Shown: in pieces, positions 1 to 8,436 of the stretch
How positions within the stretch are numbered: the stretch's first letter is position 1
Layout: each line of letters begins with the position of its first letter
From: Verrucomicrobiota bacterium
GTDB lineage: Bacteria; Verrucomicrobiota; Verrucomicrobiia; Limisphaerales; JAHDYP01
Length of the DNA stretch: 36,191 nucleotides
Reading direction: 5' to 3'
Assembly (NCBI GenBank): GCA_023383055.1
Contig: JAHDYP010000056.1
Span: forward strand, 1-36,191
Program-made: the position numbers and the translations under genes
Notes under the pieces: generated by a model
The model's input: the letters and a program-made list of their open reading frames with translations, nothing else
Databases searched by the model: none
Told to the model about the DNA's origin: nothing

Positions 1-1
1 C

Positions 2-874
2 TTCGCCCTGCTTTTGTGGTTTACATCGCAAGCCAATACTGCGCCCATTGTCTTCACCAACGAGACGGATTACGTGAATGCGCTTGCGTCTGGCGGTTAC
101 GTGTGGGTGCAAGAGGGCTTCGAGGACGCTGAGGCGTGGGGCCAAGTGCGATCAACGATTGTGGGCGGTAATGCCACAGCGCCGGCGGTCACCAATTCTG
201 GAATCCGCTGGACGGCCAACCATGATACGAGCCAGGTGACAACCAGCAGCGGAGCGGCTCAGACTGGAGATTGGGGTGTCTATTCACTGCCGCACGGCAA
301 CTATGCCACCGGCACCGGCTGCACTACTCCCGGAGCCTGCGGGGATGGGTTGGTCGGAACGGCACCCCAAGTGTTGCACGGCGTGGCGGCATGGGTTCGG
401 GGGTCTTACGCCTCCAAGGTGGCGCTCTATCTCAACGGGTATCCTGGAACGCCGGTTGAATTTCCGGAAGTGTGCGACCCCAGCGGGGAGAATTGTGTCG
501 ATTACGGTCTGCTGACGAGCGGATCCAAATTCTTCGGCCTGATCGAACCCACCGGCTTTTCGAGTTTTGAGTTCCGTGAAATGGAGGGAACGGTGGGTGA
601 CCAGAAGTTTCTTTGGTTCGATGATTTCACGGTAGCGTTCGCGAACCCTCCACCATCCCGTATCGCCACCGTCACCATGGCCGGCAACGAGCTGATCTTG
701 ACCGCCAAAGGGCTTGCGGTGAACGCGGACTACACATTAGAGCGCAGTTCCAATCTTTCGACCAACGATTGGACCACGGTGGAATCGTTCACCGCCAGCG
801 GGAGCGAGACCAACCTGTCGGAGGCGATCGCTCCGGACCTGATGCCGCGGTTCTACCGGCTCAGAAGCCCGTGA
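2..874 (+). CDS. Secreted protein of unknown function, 5' end outside the window
   Basis: The frame is open to the left edge, so the start codon and most of the signal peptide lie outside the window. The first visible residues (FALLLWFTSQANTA) look like the end of a hydrophobic signal segment with a cleavage region. The body is rich in Gly, Thr and aromatic residues and has four Cys in two short pairs (GCTTPGAC and VCDPSGENC), which suits an exported protein. The last 60 residues (from about GNELILTAKG to FYRLRSP) match the small beta-rich C-terminal domain common on verrucomicrobial secreted proteins, typically reading 'TLERSSNL...W...FYRL'. I do not recognise the main domain. It converges with the decayed secreted-protein gene on the other strand, with about 90 bases between them and no clear terminator hairpin. 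Confidence 0.75.
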   Translation, partial: FALLLWFTSQANTAPIVFTNETDYVNALASGGYVWVQEGFEDAEAWGQVRSTIVGGNATAPAVTNSGIRWTANHDTSQVTTSSGAAQTGDWGVYSLPHGNYATGTGCTTPGACGDGLVGTAPQVLHGVAAWVRGSYASKVALYLNGYPGTPVEFPEVCDPSGENCVDYGLLTSGSKFFGLIEPTGFSSFEFREMEGTVGDQKFLWFDDFTVAFANPPPSRIATVTMAGNELILTAKGLAVNADYTLERSSNLSTNDWTTVESFTASGSETNLSEAIAPDLMPRFYRLRSP

Positions 875-963
875 GCGAGATCTGAGACGGCTGGCGGGTT
901 GGGTGACCGCGGTAGAAGCGAGCAACACGAGCGATCCGCGCAGCGTCGGAGGATCGAATCGCA

Positions 964-1601
964 TCACTTCTGCAGGCGATACATCCGCTGGGATTCGGCG
1001 GCCTCCAACTGGACGGTGCACAAGTCGCCAGTGATGATTACGTTGTTGGTCACCGGGCTCCAAAATCCAATTGCGAAATTGCCAGGACGGGAGGCGGGAT
1101 ACCTGCATCCACGACCGTGAGGCTGACCAAGGCGAAGTCCAGTGTCAGGTTGAGCACGTAGGCGTCATAGTTGGTGAGGGCGGCGGTTGACCTGATGTAG
1201 CTTGGCGTGCTGGTGTCAAACGAATGAACGCTCCCGTAATACCCGGAGGAGACATCGAAGGTAAGCGGATCATTCAGCGGTTCTTCGCCGTTCAGGAACG
1301 ACGCGATCTCAATCGCGCGACCGGCTCCCGGGCTGGCCAGCAACTTGGCGGAAAACGCGGTCAGGTCAAAGACGGCGCCATCCATCCGGCGGACGGTGAT
1401 CCTGGCCTTGCCCGGGGTTGGACCAGCCGTGACATATTGCGCCTCCAAACCATCGGGCCAGAAAATCACCAGATTGGTCGTTTGCGAACGGTTGAAGAAT
1501 ACGGTGGTGACGGCGCGGGCCTCGAATGAACTCAGCAGGATGCACAGCGCGGTGGCCGTGAGCTTGGCTGAGCCGAAGCGAGAAGCCTTTGCCGTTCTCA
1601 T
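964..1601 (-). pseudogene. Decayed secreted protein gene joined to lexA
   Basis: An ATG at 1601, with GGTGGA five bases upstream, opens a clear signal peptide (MRTAKASRFGSAKL, hydrophobic LTATALCILLSS, then FEARA). The mature part (WPDGLEAQYVTAGPTPGKA, then DGAVFDLTAFSAKLL) resembles a verrucomicrobial secreted family I remember. In that family about 40 residues normally lie between the 'SQ..TLV' and 'WPDGLEA' segments; here they seem to be missing (from memory, not aligned). The open frame ends at 1050, but the expected C-terminal domain (GNFAIGFWSPVTNNV through MYRLQK) continues in another frame and stops at 964, so an indel lies near 1090-1100. Two lesions suggest decay rather than a sequencing error. 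No stop separates it from lexA upstream. Confidence 0.6.
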
Positions 1602-2213
1602 ACGATTCCACCCGCGCCTCCACTTCCAGCACCGGGTAACGAAAGGTGCGGGAATGAGGTCGGGATAATTCGGATTCTCCGCTTTGAGATACGGTTTGCC
1701 GTTCTTCACCACGTAGGTCTTGAGCGTGCGCTCGCCGTCCACGAGGGCGGCCACGACCTGACCATGACGCGGGTCTGGTCCGCGCTCCAAAACCACCAGA
1801 TCCCCGTCGAGAATGTGCCGGCCGATCATGGAAACGCCGCGCACCCGCGCCGCAAAGGTGTACCGCGTCGGTGTAAACCCAACGCTGCCAACGTCCACCG
1901 AGACGCAACCCTCGGCTTCCGGAGCCCCATCTTCAGGGAAACCCGCCGGAATGGCCCCCAGCAGCGGAATGTCCACGATGCGGCTGCGCAGCTTTGCCAG
2001 CGGGGAGGTGACCCGGAGCGAGCGCGTTTTGCCGGCATCGGATTCGAGATAACCCTTTTGCCGCAGCAGCCGAAGGTGGCTGGTCACCGCATTGAGGCTG
2101 CGAAAGCCGAAATGGTCGGCGATTTCCTGATACGTTGGGGCGCTGCCCTGCCGCCGCCGGTGGCTTTCGATGAAGTCGGCCAGCGCCCGTTGTTTGGCAG
2201 TGAGTGGTTGCAT
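1050..2213 (-). CDS. lexA: LexA SOS repressor, reading in frame into a secreted-protein remnant
   Basis: Residues 1-205 are LexA. The N-terminal winged helix begins MQPLTAKQRALADFI and has the recognition-helix region TYQEIADHFGFRSLNAVTSHL. The self-cleavage bond is Ala90-Gly91 (GAIPAGFP); the catalytic pair is Ser128 (RGVSMIG) and Lys165 (RTLKTY). The usual closing stretch reaches YPDLIPA (residue 189), but the last beta strand of the family is replaced by FVTRCWKWRRGWNR, and there is no stop. The frame passes Met205, which begins a signal peptide, and stops at 1050, giving 387 residues against about 200 for normal LexA. Met1 was chosen because LexA proteins start here; the codon lies one base from a CTGT-N8-ACAG box and has no Shine-Dalgarno, so the mRNA may be leaderless. 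Either a real fusion or a small indel that removed the lexA stop. Confidence 0.85.
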   Translation of the reverse strand: MQPLTAKQRALADFIESHRRRQGSAPTYQEIADHFGFRSLNAVTSHLRLLRQKGYLESDAGKTRSLRVTSPLAKLRSRIVDIPLLGAIPAGFPEDGAPEAEGCVSVDVGSVGFTPTRYTFAARVRGVSMIGRHILDGDLVVLERGPDPRHGQVVAALVDGERTLKTYVVKNGKPYLKAENPNYPDLIPAPFVTRCWKWRRGWNRMRTAKASRFGSAKLTATALCILLSSFEARAVTTVFFNRSQTTNLVIFWPDGLEAQYVTAGPTPGKARITVRRMDGAVFDLTAFSAKLLASPGAGRAIEIASFLNGEEPLNDPLTFDVSSGYYGSVHSFDTSTPSYIRSTAALTNYDAYVLNLTLDFALVSLTVVDAGIPPPVLAISQLDFGAR

Positions 2214-2214
2214 G

Positions 2215-2230
2215 CTGTATGAAGTTACAG
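2215..2230. promoter_or_regulatory. Likely LexA box (CTGT-N8-ACAG)
   Basis: CTGTATGAAGTTACAG is a perfect inverted repeat (CTGTA, 6-base spacer, TACAG) with the CTGT-N8-ACAG form of the gammaproteobacterial SOS box. It ends one base before the lexA start codon and lies 95 bases before the GTG of the divergent nuclease gene. LexA bound here would block lexA itself and could reach the repair operon. Binding by this LexA is inferred. From memory, a different motif (TGTTC-N4-GAACA) has been described for LexA of Verrucomicrobia, so this site may mark a different LexA lineage. Confidence 0.65.
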
Positions 2231-2324
2231 AATTCCTGATTCCGCCCCTGTCAACGAATTCAATGGGCGAGCCGAACGCAGCACCAGACTTCCGTCGGGC
2301 GGGTCGCTCGGAGTAAACTGCCCT

Positions 2325-3170
2325 GTGCCGGCGTCCCAGACATTGCTGTTTCCCGATCCCCGGCCGCTCGTCGAGCGGTTGGGCGAGGATTTTTTTCGGC
2401 ACCTGCCCGAGCGCCCCGGCGTTTACCTGATGCGGGATGCCACGGGGTTGGTGCTCTACGTGGGGAAGGCCAAGTGCCTGCGTCAGCGTTTGGGCCACTA
2501 CCGCGTGGCCAATCCGGACCGGATGGGTCGCCGACATCTGCGTTTGTTGCGACAGGTGGTGCGGATTGAATTGCAGGAATGCCCGGATGAGATGGCGGCA
2601 CTCGCCCGGGAAGCCGAATTGCTCCGGACGCTGAAACCCAAGTTCAATCGCGCCGGTGTCTGGCCGGCCACGCCCCGCTTCCTGGTCTGGCGCCGGGCCG
2701 GGCAGACATTGGACCTGGCAATCACCGAAACGCCGGCCATGGGCTGGCGGGTGTTCGGACCGTTCGGCAGCGGCATGATCTTTCTGCGTTCTGCGCTCGT
2801 GCGCCTGCTCTGGTATGCGCTGAATCCAGGTTCCGGATCAACCACCATGCCACAAGGCTGGTTGCACGGGCGACTGGGAGCGATCGTGAGCATCGAGGCA
2901 GACCACGGCGGAGTGGATCTGGTTTTGGCGAAGCTGTTTGAGGGCGACACCGACGGGTTTGTCACCTGGATCGGCGAGCGCACAGGCTCATTGGTTAAAG
3001 GCTACGAGTTGGAAATCCGGGATGGCGATCTGGAAACGGTGACCCGTTTCATGCAGGCCAAGGCGCGGCGCACCTTGCCGTTTCATACTCCAGATCAAGG
3101 CGGTGCCGCGCCACGAATGGAACGCGAGATCTTGCTGCCATTCGAGGACGAGGCCGAGACCTTGCCATGA
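2325..3170 (+). CDS. GIY-YIG nuclease, UvrC N-terminal-like
   Basis: The 281-residue protein has a UvrC-type GIY-YIG nuclease domain at residues 25-110. GVY (32-34) and YVG (45-47) are the two signature strands, followed by KAKCLRQRL with the conserved Arg, and EAELLRTLKPKFN (about 96-108) with the metal-binding Glu and closing Asn. UvrC proteins are about 600 residues and continue with UVR, RNase H-like and HhH domains; none is visible here. The remaining 170 residues are not recognised. It may nick DNA on one side of a lesion, like the stand-alone UvrC homologue Cho (inference). GTG is chosen as the first start in frame. Its stop overlaps the start of the helicase gene (ATGA), so the two are translated together. 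The LexA box upstream suggests damage induction. Confidence 0.8.
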   Translation: MPASQTLLFPDPRPLVERLGEDFFRHLPERPGVYLMRDATGLVLYVGKAKCLRQRLGHYRVANPDRMGRRHLRLLRQVVRIELQECPDEMAALAREAELLRTLKPKFNRAGVWPATPRFLVWRRAGQTLDLAITETPAMGWRVFGPFGSGMIFLRSALVRLLWYALNPGSGSTTMPQGWLHGRLGAIVSIEADHGGVDLVLAKLFEGDTDGFVTWIGERTGSLVKGYELEIRDGDLETVTRFMQAKARRTLPFHTPDQGGAAPRMEREILLPFEDEAETLP

Positions 3171-5599
3171 ACGAGGCCGCGGCAAAACCAGTCCACCCGG
3201 TGCCGGTGCGCGAGTTGGTTGAATTCGTTTTGCGGCGGGGCGATCTCGGCGGTGAACGGCAGTTCGTCGGCTCGGATCGTGCGATGGCGGGAATCCGTGG
3301 CCATCAAAAACTCCAACGCTCCCGTCCGGCGGGTTATCAGACGGAGATTCCGTTGGAGCACAACGTGGATGCCGGCGAATTCATCCTGCAAATTCGTGGT
3401 CGCCTTGACGGTTTGCTCGCCACCCCCTCGGAAGTGTTGCTGGAGGAAATCAAAACCGTGCATGGGAACTGGGATCACACCGCCGATCCGTTGCACTGGG
3501 CGCAGGCCCGGTTTTACGCCTTCATTTACGCCCAGGAGCACAGCCTGCCGGAGATCACGATTCGCCTGGCCTACCTGGAATTGGAAACCGACCAGGTAAC
3601 CGAGTTCCGCGAGACCATCACGTTTGCCGGCCTGTCGGATTTCTTTACCGCCACTACCGCCATTTATGTGGAGTGGCTGCGGGAACAGCATCGCTGGGAG
3701 CAGGAACGCAATTTGTCCATTCGCACGCTGGCCTTCCCTTTTCCCGCCTATCGGCCCGGGCAGCGGGAGCTGGCCGTGGCTGCGTATCGAACGTTGGCCA
3801 ACGGCGGACGGTTGTTCCTCGCCGCCCCGACCGGGATTGGGAAAACCATCTCGGTGTTGTTTCCCGCGGTCAAAGCCCTGGGTGAAGGAAAGCTCGAACA
3901 CATCTTTTATCTCACGGCCCGCACCGTCGGCCGCACCATCGCCGAGAAGGCGTTGGCAGACTTACGTCACAGCGGGTTGAAACTCCGTTCCGTGACCCTT
4001 ACGGCCAAGGAAAAGGTCTGCGTGCGCGATGGCCGGCCCTGCGATCCGTTGACCTGTCCCCTGGCGTTGGGCTATTACGACCGCATCCAACCCGCCCTGC
4101 GCGAAGTCCTGGGATTGCAGGATATCAGCCGGTCCAACCTGGAAGCCGTGGCGCAGCGACATCAGGTCTGTCCTTTCGAGCTTTCCCTGGATGCGTCGGT
4201 CTGGGCTGACGTCATCATCGGCGACTACAACTACGTTTTTGATCCTCAGGTTTATCTGCGCCGGTTCTTCGCCGAGGAGGGTGGCGAATATGGTTTCCTG
4301 GTGGACGAAGCCCACAACCTGGTGGACCGGGCTCGGGAAATGTTCTCCGCGGACTTGGATGGCCCGGAGATTCGGGACGTCAAGCGAGCCATCAAGCAAC
4401 CCGTGCCGCGTTGTGCCCGCGCCCTGACCAAATTGAACACGGCGCTGCGTCAACTCGGCGATCCCGCCAGGTCCTCCGATGAATTGCCGGAGGCTTCCGA
4501 CCCGTCCGTCGAACTCAACCTGTTTCCGGCGCTCGCCCCGGTGGCCCGACTGGGGAGTCGCCATGTCCGCACGTGTCACGAATTCCCCGGGTCGTTAAGC
4601 CCATTGCTGGAAGCCGCCCTCACCGAGGCAGAAACCTGGCTGGCGCAAAACCAACCGGCTGAGTTCCGGGAAGCGTTGCTCGCGCTTTATTTCCGCCTGC
4701 GTTCGTTTCAGCGCACGGCGGAACTTTACGACGGACGTTTTGTCACCCTCATTGAGAATGCCCCGGCGGTGAAGGTGCGATTGTTTTGTTTGGATCCGTC
4801 CCACCTCCTGCGTGAGGCGTTAAGCCGCGGCAAAGCCGCCGTCTTCTTCTCCGCCACCCTCACGCCGCTGGACTATTTTCGCACCTTGCTCGGCGGCGAA
4901 CCGGGAGACCCCGCGATGCAACTGGCTTCACCTTTCGCGCCTGACCACCTCAAAGTGCTGATTCACGATCGCATTCAGACCCACTTCAAGGGCCGGGCGG
5001 AATCGCTCGGCGACGTGGTGGCGGCCATCGGGACCTTGGTGCAGGGACGACCTGGCAACTACCTGGTCTATTTTCCCTCCTACCAATATCTCAACACCGT
5101 GCTCCAGGAATTCCAGGTTTGCCACCCGTCGGTGCCCATACTCGTTCAGCGACCCGGCATGACCGAACCGGAACGCGATGCCTTCCTGGCCGCCTTCTCG
5201 GTCGAGCATGGCGAAACGCTCGTTGGCTTCGCCGTGCTGGGCGGGATTTTCGGGGAAGGCATTGATCTGGTGGGTGAGCGGTTGATTGGGGCGGTGATTG
5301 TCGGCGTGGGGTTGCCGCAGCTTTGTGTCGAACGCGATTTGATCCGCGACTACTTCCAGCGGCAGAACGTGGCGGGGTTTGAATACGCCTACACTTTTCC
5401 CGGCATGAACCGCGTGCTCCAAGCCGTCGGGCGGGTCATCCGTTCGGAAACCGATCGCGGCGTGGTGCTGCTGATCGACGCCCGCTTCAACGAAGTGCGT
5501 TATCGCCGTCTGTTTCCCGCGTGGTGGAAATTCGTTCGGGTCCGGCATTCATCCGGGCTTGGGGAAGCCGTTGGTGAATTCTGGAAACGGTGGCAATGA
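3167..5599 (+). CDS. RecB-like nuclease fused to a DinG/XPD-type Fe-S helicase
   Basis: 810 residues in two parts. Residues 1-170 look like a PD-(D/E)xK nuclease of the RecB/Cas4 group: Asp81 (RGRLDG), Glu94 and Lys96 (EEIKTV), then Gln113xxxTyr117 (QARFY... region). Residues 190-800 are a superfamily 2 helicase of the Rad3/XPD/DinG family: Walker A APTGIGKT (220-227), DEAH box (380-383), four candidate Fe-S cysteines (C285, C292, C297, C335) between them, and motif VI QAVGRVIRSETDRG near the C-terminus. Such helicases unwind damaged or branched DNA 5' to 3'. Nuclease, helicase and the partner GIY-YIG protein could together process lesions or blocked replication structures (inference). The start is fixed by the 4-base ATGA overlap with the upstream gene. 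Confidence 0.85.
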   Translation: MNEAAAKPVHPVPVRELVEFVLRRGDLGGERQFVGSDRAMAGIRGHQKLQRSRPAGYQTEIPLEHNVDAGEFILQIRGRLDGLLATPSEVLLEEIKTVHGNWDHTADPLHWAQARFYAFIYAQEHSLPEITIRLAYLELETDQVTEFRETITFAGLSDFFTATTAIYVEWLREQHRWEQERNLSIRTLAFPFPAYRPGQRELAVAAYRTLANGGRLFLAAPTGIGKTISVLFPAVKALGEGKLEHIFYLTARTVGRTIAEKALADLRHSGLKLRSVTLTAKEKVCVRDGRPCDPLTCPLALGYYDRIQPALREVLGLQDISRSNLEAVAQRHQVCPFELSLDASVWADVIIGDYNYVFDPQVYLRRFFAEEGGEYGFLVDEAHNLVDRAREMFSADLDGPEIRDVKRAIKQPVPRCARALTKLNTALRQLGDPARSSDELPEASDPSVELNLFPALAPVARLGSRHVRTCHEFPGSLSPLLEAALTEAETWLAQNQPAEFREALLALYFRLRSFQRTAELYDGRFVTLIENAPAVKVRLFCLDPSHLLREALSRGKAAVFFSATLTPLDYFRTLLGGEPGDPAMQLASPFAPDHLKVLIHDRIQTHFKGRAESLGDVVAAIGTLVQGRPGNYLVYFPSYQYLNTVLQEFQVCHPSVPILVQRPGMTEPERDAFLAAFSVEHGETLVGFAVLGGIFGEGIDLVGERLIGAVIVGVGLPQLCVERDLIRDYFQRQNVAGFEYAYTFPGMNRVLQAVGRVIRSETDRGVVLLIDARFNEVRYRRLFPAWWKFVRVRHSSGLGEAVGEFWKRWQ

Positions 5600-5726
5600 T
5601 GACGCCGCCGACCGGCGCCAGGGGGACTCGGCTGTAACAAATACCCGCGCGGATAGACTACACGGATTCGCTCCGCTCGTTCCTGGACAAGGCTGAAGCG
5701 CGCCACCGATTCATGGGGCCGCAGGC

Positions 5727-5882
5727 ATGCTGGTGTGCGCGGCGGGTTTCACGTTCACCTACCGGAACTGGAAGCGCGACAAGGCACCGTTGCTCGCAGA
5801 AATCCAGAGGATGAAAGCGGAATTGACGGCGGATGAAGCGGACGCTTCCAGTGAGGCGGCCACATCCGGCCAGGAAGCCTGA
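5727..5882 (+). CDS. Small possible membrane-anchored peptide or gene fragment
   Basis: A 51-codon frame begins MLVCAAGFTFTYRNWKRDK and continues with a charged helix (APLLAEIQRMKAELTADEA) ending in SGQEA. A short hydrophobic stretch, positive residues and a helical tail would fit the end of a small single-span membrane protein. An in-frame stop lies 33 bases upstream (5694-5696), the hydrophobic part is too short for a full span, and no ribosome site is seen. It may therefore be the 3' remnant of a frameshifted gene. I do not recognise it. Confidence 0.3.
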   Translation: MLVCAAGFTFTYRNWKRDKAPLLAEIQRMKAELTADEADASSEAATSGQEA

Positions 5883-5914
5883 GACGCCCCCGCCGGCCAA
5901 GGGGATCCAATTTG

Positions 5915-5942
5915 GTTGATCGTTGGGGGTTGAGAGTTGAGT
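5915..5942. repeat. Heptamer tandem repeat, 4 units
   Basis: Four adjacent 7-base units, GTTGATC, GTTGGGG, GTTGAGA and GTTGAGT, sit in the non-coding stretch before the TonB receptor. The first three bases are constant and the rest vary. Same period as four other arrays in this window. Confidence 0.6.
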
Positions 5943-6212
5943 GGGCTCAAGTCATTGGCGCGTGACCCTCCAGCGCCGCGGGCTATTCCTCCACGCTGAG
6001 GGTAACGTCCAGGCCTTCCGCGCGGGCCAGTGCGCCTTGAATGCGGTCGGCGGTCAGGAAAGTGTCGCATGCGAAGCCATCAAGTTCTCGACTCGGTTCA
6101 TTGACCAGCCGTGCCTGGCTTTGTTCGATCGCGGCGGCGACCGCAAAGAAACGACATTCTTTAGCAATCCAGCGACAGCCAACCGGGGTGGGGATCCTTA
6201 TAGTCCACCGCC

Positions 6213-8417
6213 GTGACAACCCGAAATCAGTTCCGGATCAATCCGCGGATCACGCTTCAGCTCGTCGCGGCGGTGATGGCGCACGGCCTCGGGCTGGCGT
6301 TAGCCGCGCAAACCAACAACCCTCCGCCGGCGTCGGCCGCGGCGGGGGCCCCGGCGGCCCGGCTGCCGGATGTGGTGGTGGTGGGCGAATCGGAATACGC
6401 CGAAACCGTGCAGGGACCGTTCCTGCCGGACATACAGGATACGCGGATCAACGCGGGCAAGAAGACGGCCGTGCTTGATCTGGACGAACTGCCGAAGGTC
6501 AGCAACAACAATTATCGCCAGGCGCTGACGAAGACGCCGGGGTTGTTGCTCAGCGAGGAAAGCAGTCCGCTGGTGAGCGTGGGTTACCGCGGCCTGGCGC
6601 CGCACCGGGCCCAGTTCACGCAAGTGCTCAAGGACGGCCTGCCCATCCACGCGGATCCGTTCGGCTATCCGGAGGCCTATTACACGCCGCCGCTGGACAC
6701 GGTGGACCGGATCGAATTCCTGCATGGCGGGGCGTCACTGATGTATGGCCCCCAACCGGGCGGCTCGTTGAATTACGTGACCCATCGGCCGCGCACGGAC
6801 CGACCGTTTTCGGCCCGGACCCAGCATCTCTTCGGCAGCGACAACCTCTATTCGACCTTCAACTCGGTCGACGGCACGATCGATCGGGTCGGTTACTACG
6901 CCGATTTCAATTACCGCACCACCGACGGTTTCCGCGAAGCCAACTCGGATTTCGATGTCTACGCCGGCAGTGCCAAGCTTGTGCTGGACGCCACCACCGA
7001 CAGCCGCTGGGTCTTCAGCTTCGACGGCTACGCGGAGGGACACGGCGAACCGGGCGGCCTGGCCATCGGCAGCGGCCCGGATTACAACGTCGACCGCGAA
7101 GCGACCACGCGTTTCTTCGATCGTTTTGAGCTCGAGCGCTATTTCGCCTCGCTGGCCTGGGAACGGGATTTCTCCGCGGACACGGCGCTTACGGTGACCG
7201 GATGGGGTGGGTATTACTCGCGCTGGAGCAAGCGCCAGCGCGGCGGCGGCTTCGGCACGATACCGACCGGCGCCAACGCCAACAGCAACACCATCGAGCA
7301 CCAGGAGTTCTATACCGAAGGAATCGAAGCCCGGTTGCGGCACGACTGGACCAGCGGAGGCAACACCCACACCCTCGCCGGCGGAGTTCAGCTCTACCAC
7401 ACCGCCTCCCCCCGGACGGACGAACGAGGCGCCACGCCCGACGCGGAGGCCGGCCAACTCCGCAACCGGAGCCAGCGTGAGACCCTCTACGCCCCGGTCT
7501 TCCTGGAAAACCGTTTTGCGTTCGAGGGATTCTCGATCACGCCGGGCGTGCGGCTCGAGAACATCTACCAAAGCGTCGAGGAAGAGGTGAACGTGGACAA
7601 GGAGACCGCCGGGACACCCTTGGGCGACGAGAGCCAGTACGATCTCCTGCCTCTGTTTGGCGTGGGCCTGGAATACGAGTTCTCCCCGAAAATCGTCGGC
7701 TACGGCAACCTCTCGCAAGCGTATCGGCCGAAGATCTTCACCGAAGCCGTGCCGACCGGGGGAACCGCGGTGGTCAACAGCGACCTCGAGGAGGGCACGA
7801 GCGTGCAATACGAAATCGGGCTGCGCGGACAGCCGGTGCCATGGTTCTATTGGGACACCAGCCTGTTCTGGCTCGATCTGGACAACCAGATCGGCAGCGT
7901 CGCCGTGCCGGGCGGCACCTCGATCGAAAACGTCGGCCACGCCGTCCACCGCGGCTGGGAAGGCACGCTCGAGCTTGAACTGCTTGCCCTCGCCCGCGCC
8001 CTCCGCGGAGAACCCGAGTCGACCGCGGACCATCGACTGAGCCTCTACGGCAATGCACTCCTGTTGGACGCCGAATTCACCGGCGGCCCGCGCGAGGGCC
8101 TCACGCCCCAGTACGCGCCGGATTACCTGTTCCGAGCCGGTGCGATCTACCGCTGGCGCGACCGCGGCAAGCTGGCGCTGACCGGCACCTTTGTGGACGA
8201 CCACTATGCGGACGACGCCAACAGCGACAACTTTTTCGTGCCGGCTTACATGGTGTGGGACCTGACGCTCGACTGGAAGGTCTACCGCGATCGCGTCAGC
8301 ATCCTGGCCGGGATCAACAATCTCTTTGACGAGGATTACTACGCGCGCATCCGGGGCGATGGCATCGATCCGGCCTACGGGCGGAACTTCTACGCCGGAT
8401 TCTCGCTGGCCTTTTAG
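6213..8417 (+). CDS. TonB-dependent outer membrane receptor, FecA-like
   Basis: 734 residues, with the length and layout of a TonB-dependent receptor. The order is a signal sequence (hydrophobic LQLVAAVMAHGLGLALAA), a Pro/Ala linker, a TonB box (DVVVVGES) and a plug domain (about residues 75-200) with VSVGYRGLAPHRAQFTQVL and the strand IEFLHGGASLMYGPQPGGSLNY. A 22-strand barrel follows, ending with a terminal Phe as outer membrane assembly requires. NNLFDEDYYARI near the end is the usual last-strand signature. The plug resembles ferric-dicitrate receptors; the substrate cannot be read from sequence and could be iron chelates or another large solute. tonB, exbB and exbD follow on the same strand, so the receptor comes with its own energy system. 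The GTG start has no clear ribosome site. Confidence 0.92.
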   Translation: MTTRNQFRINPRITLQLVAAVMAHGLGLALAAQTNNPPPASAAAGAPAARLPDVVVVGESEYAETVQGPFLPDIQDTRINAGKKTAVLDLDELPKVSNNNYRQALTKTPGLLLSEESSPLVSVGYRGLAPHRAQFTQVLKDGLPIHADPFGYPEAYYTPPLDTVDRIEFLHGGASLMYGPQPGGSLNYVTHRPRTDRPFSARTQHLFGSDNLYSTFNSVDGTIDRVGYYADFNYRTTDGFREANSDFDVYAGSAKLVLDATTDSRWVFSFDGYAEGHGEPGGLAIGSGPDYNVDREATTRFFDRFELERYFASLAWERDFSADTALTVTGWGGYYSRWSKRQRGGGFGTIPTGANANSNTIEHQEFYTEGIEARLRHDWTSGGNTHTLAGGVQLYHTASPRTDERGATPDAEAGQLRNRSQRETLYAPVFLENRFAFEGFSITPGVRLENIYQSVEEEVNVDKETAGTPLGDESQYDLLPLFGVGLEYEFSPKIVGYGNLSQAYRPKIFTEAVPTGGTAVVNSDLEEGTSVQYEIGLRGQPVPWFYWDTSLFWLDLDNQIGSVAVPGGTSIENVGHAVHRGWEGTLELELLALARALRGEPESTADHRLSLYGNALLLDAEFTGGPREGLTPQYAPDYLFRAGAIYRWRDRGKLALTGTFVDDHYADDANSDNFFVPAYMVWDLTLDWKVYRDRVSILAGINNLFDEDYYARIRGDGIDPAYGRNFYAGFSLAF

Positions 8418-8436
8418 CAGCCCGCAACCGAACGCC

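Larger units (their letters stand above)
5600..6212. other. Intergenic region with gene remnants
   Basis: No convincing complete gene. It holds a 51-residue reading frame (5727-5882), a heptamer repeat (5915-5942), and on the minus strand an open frame (5983-6219) whose last 55 residues, ending LDVTLSVEE, look protein-like but match no family I know and would overlap the receptor promoter. The last bases contain TATAGT (6199-6204), a possible -10 element for the receptor gene at 6213, without a good -35. A tonB-receptor start this close to a -10 would be nearly leaderless. Confidence 0.5.

Noticed and set aside
5983..6219. Minus-strand 78-codon frame before the TonB receptor
   Set aside because: Its end looks protein-like but no family is recognised and it overlaps the receptor start; kept only as a possible remnant.
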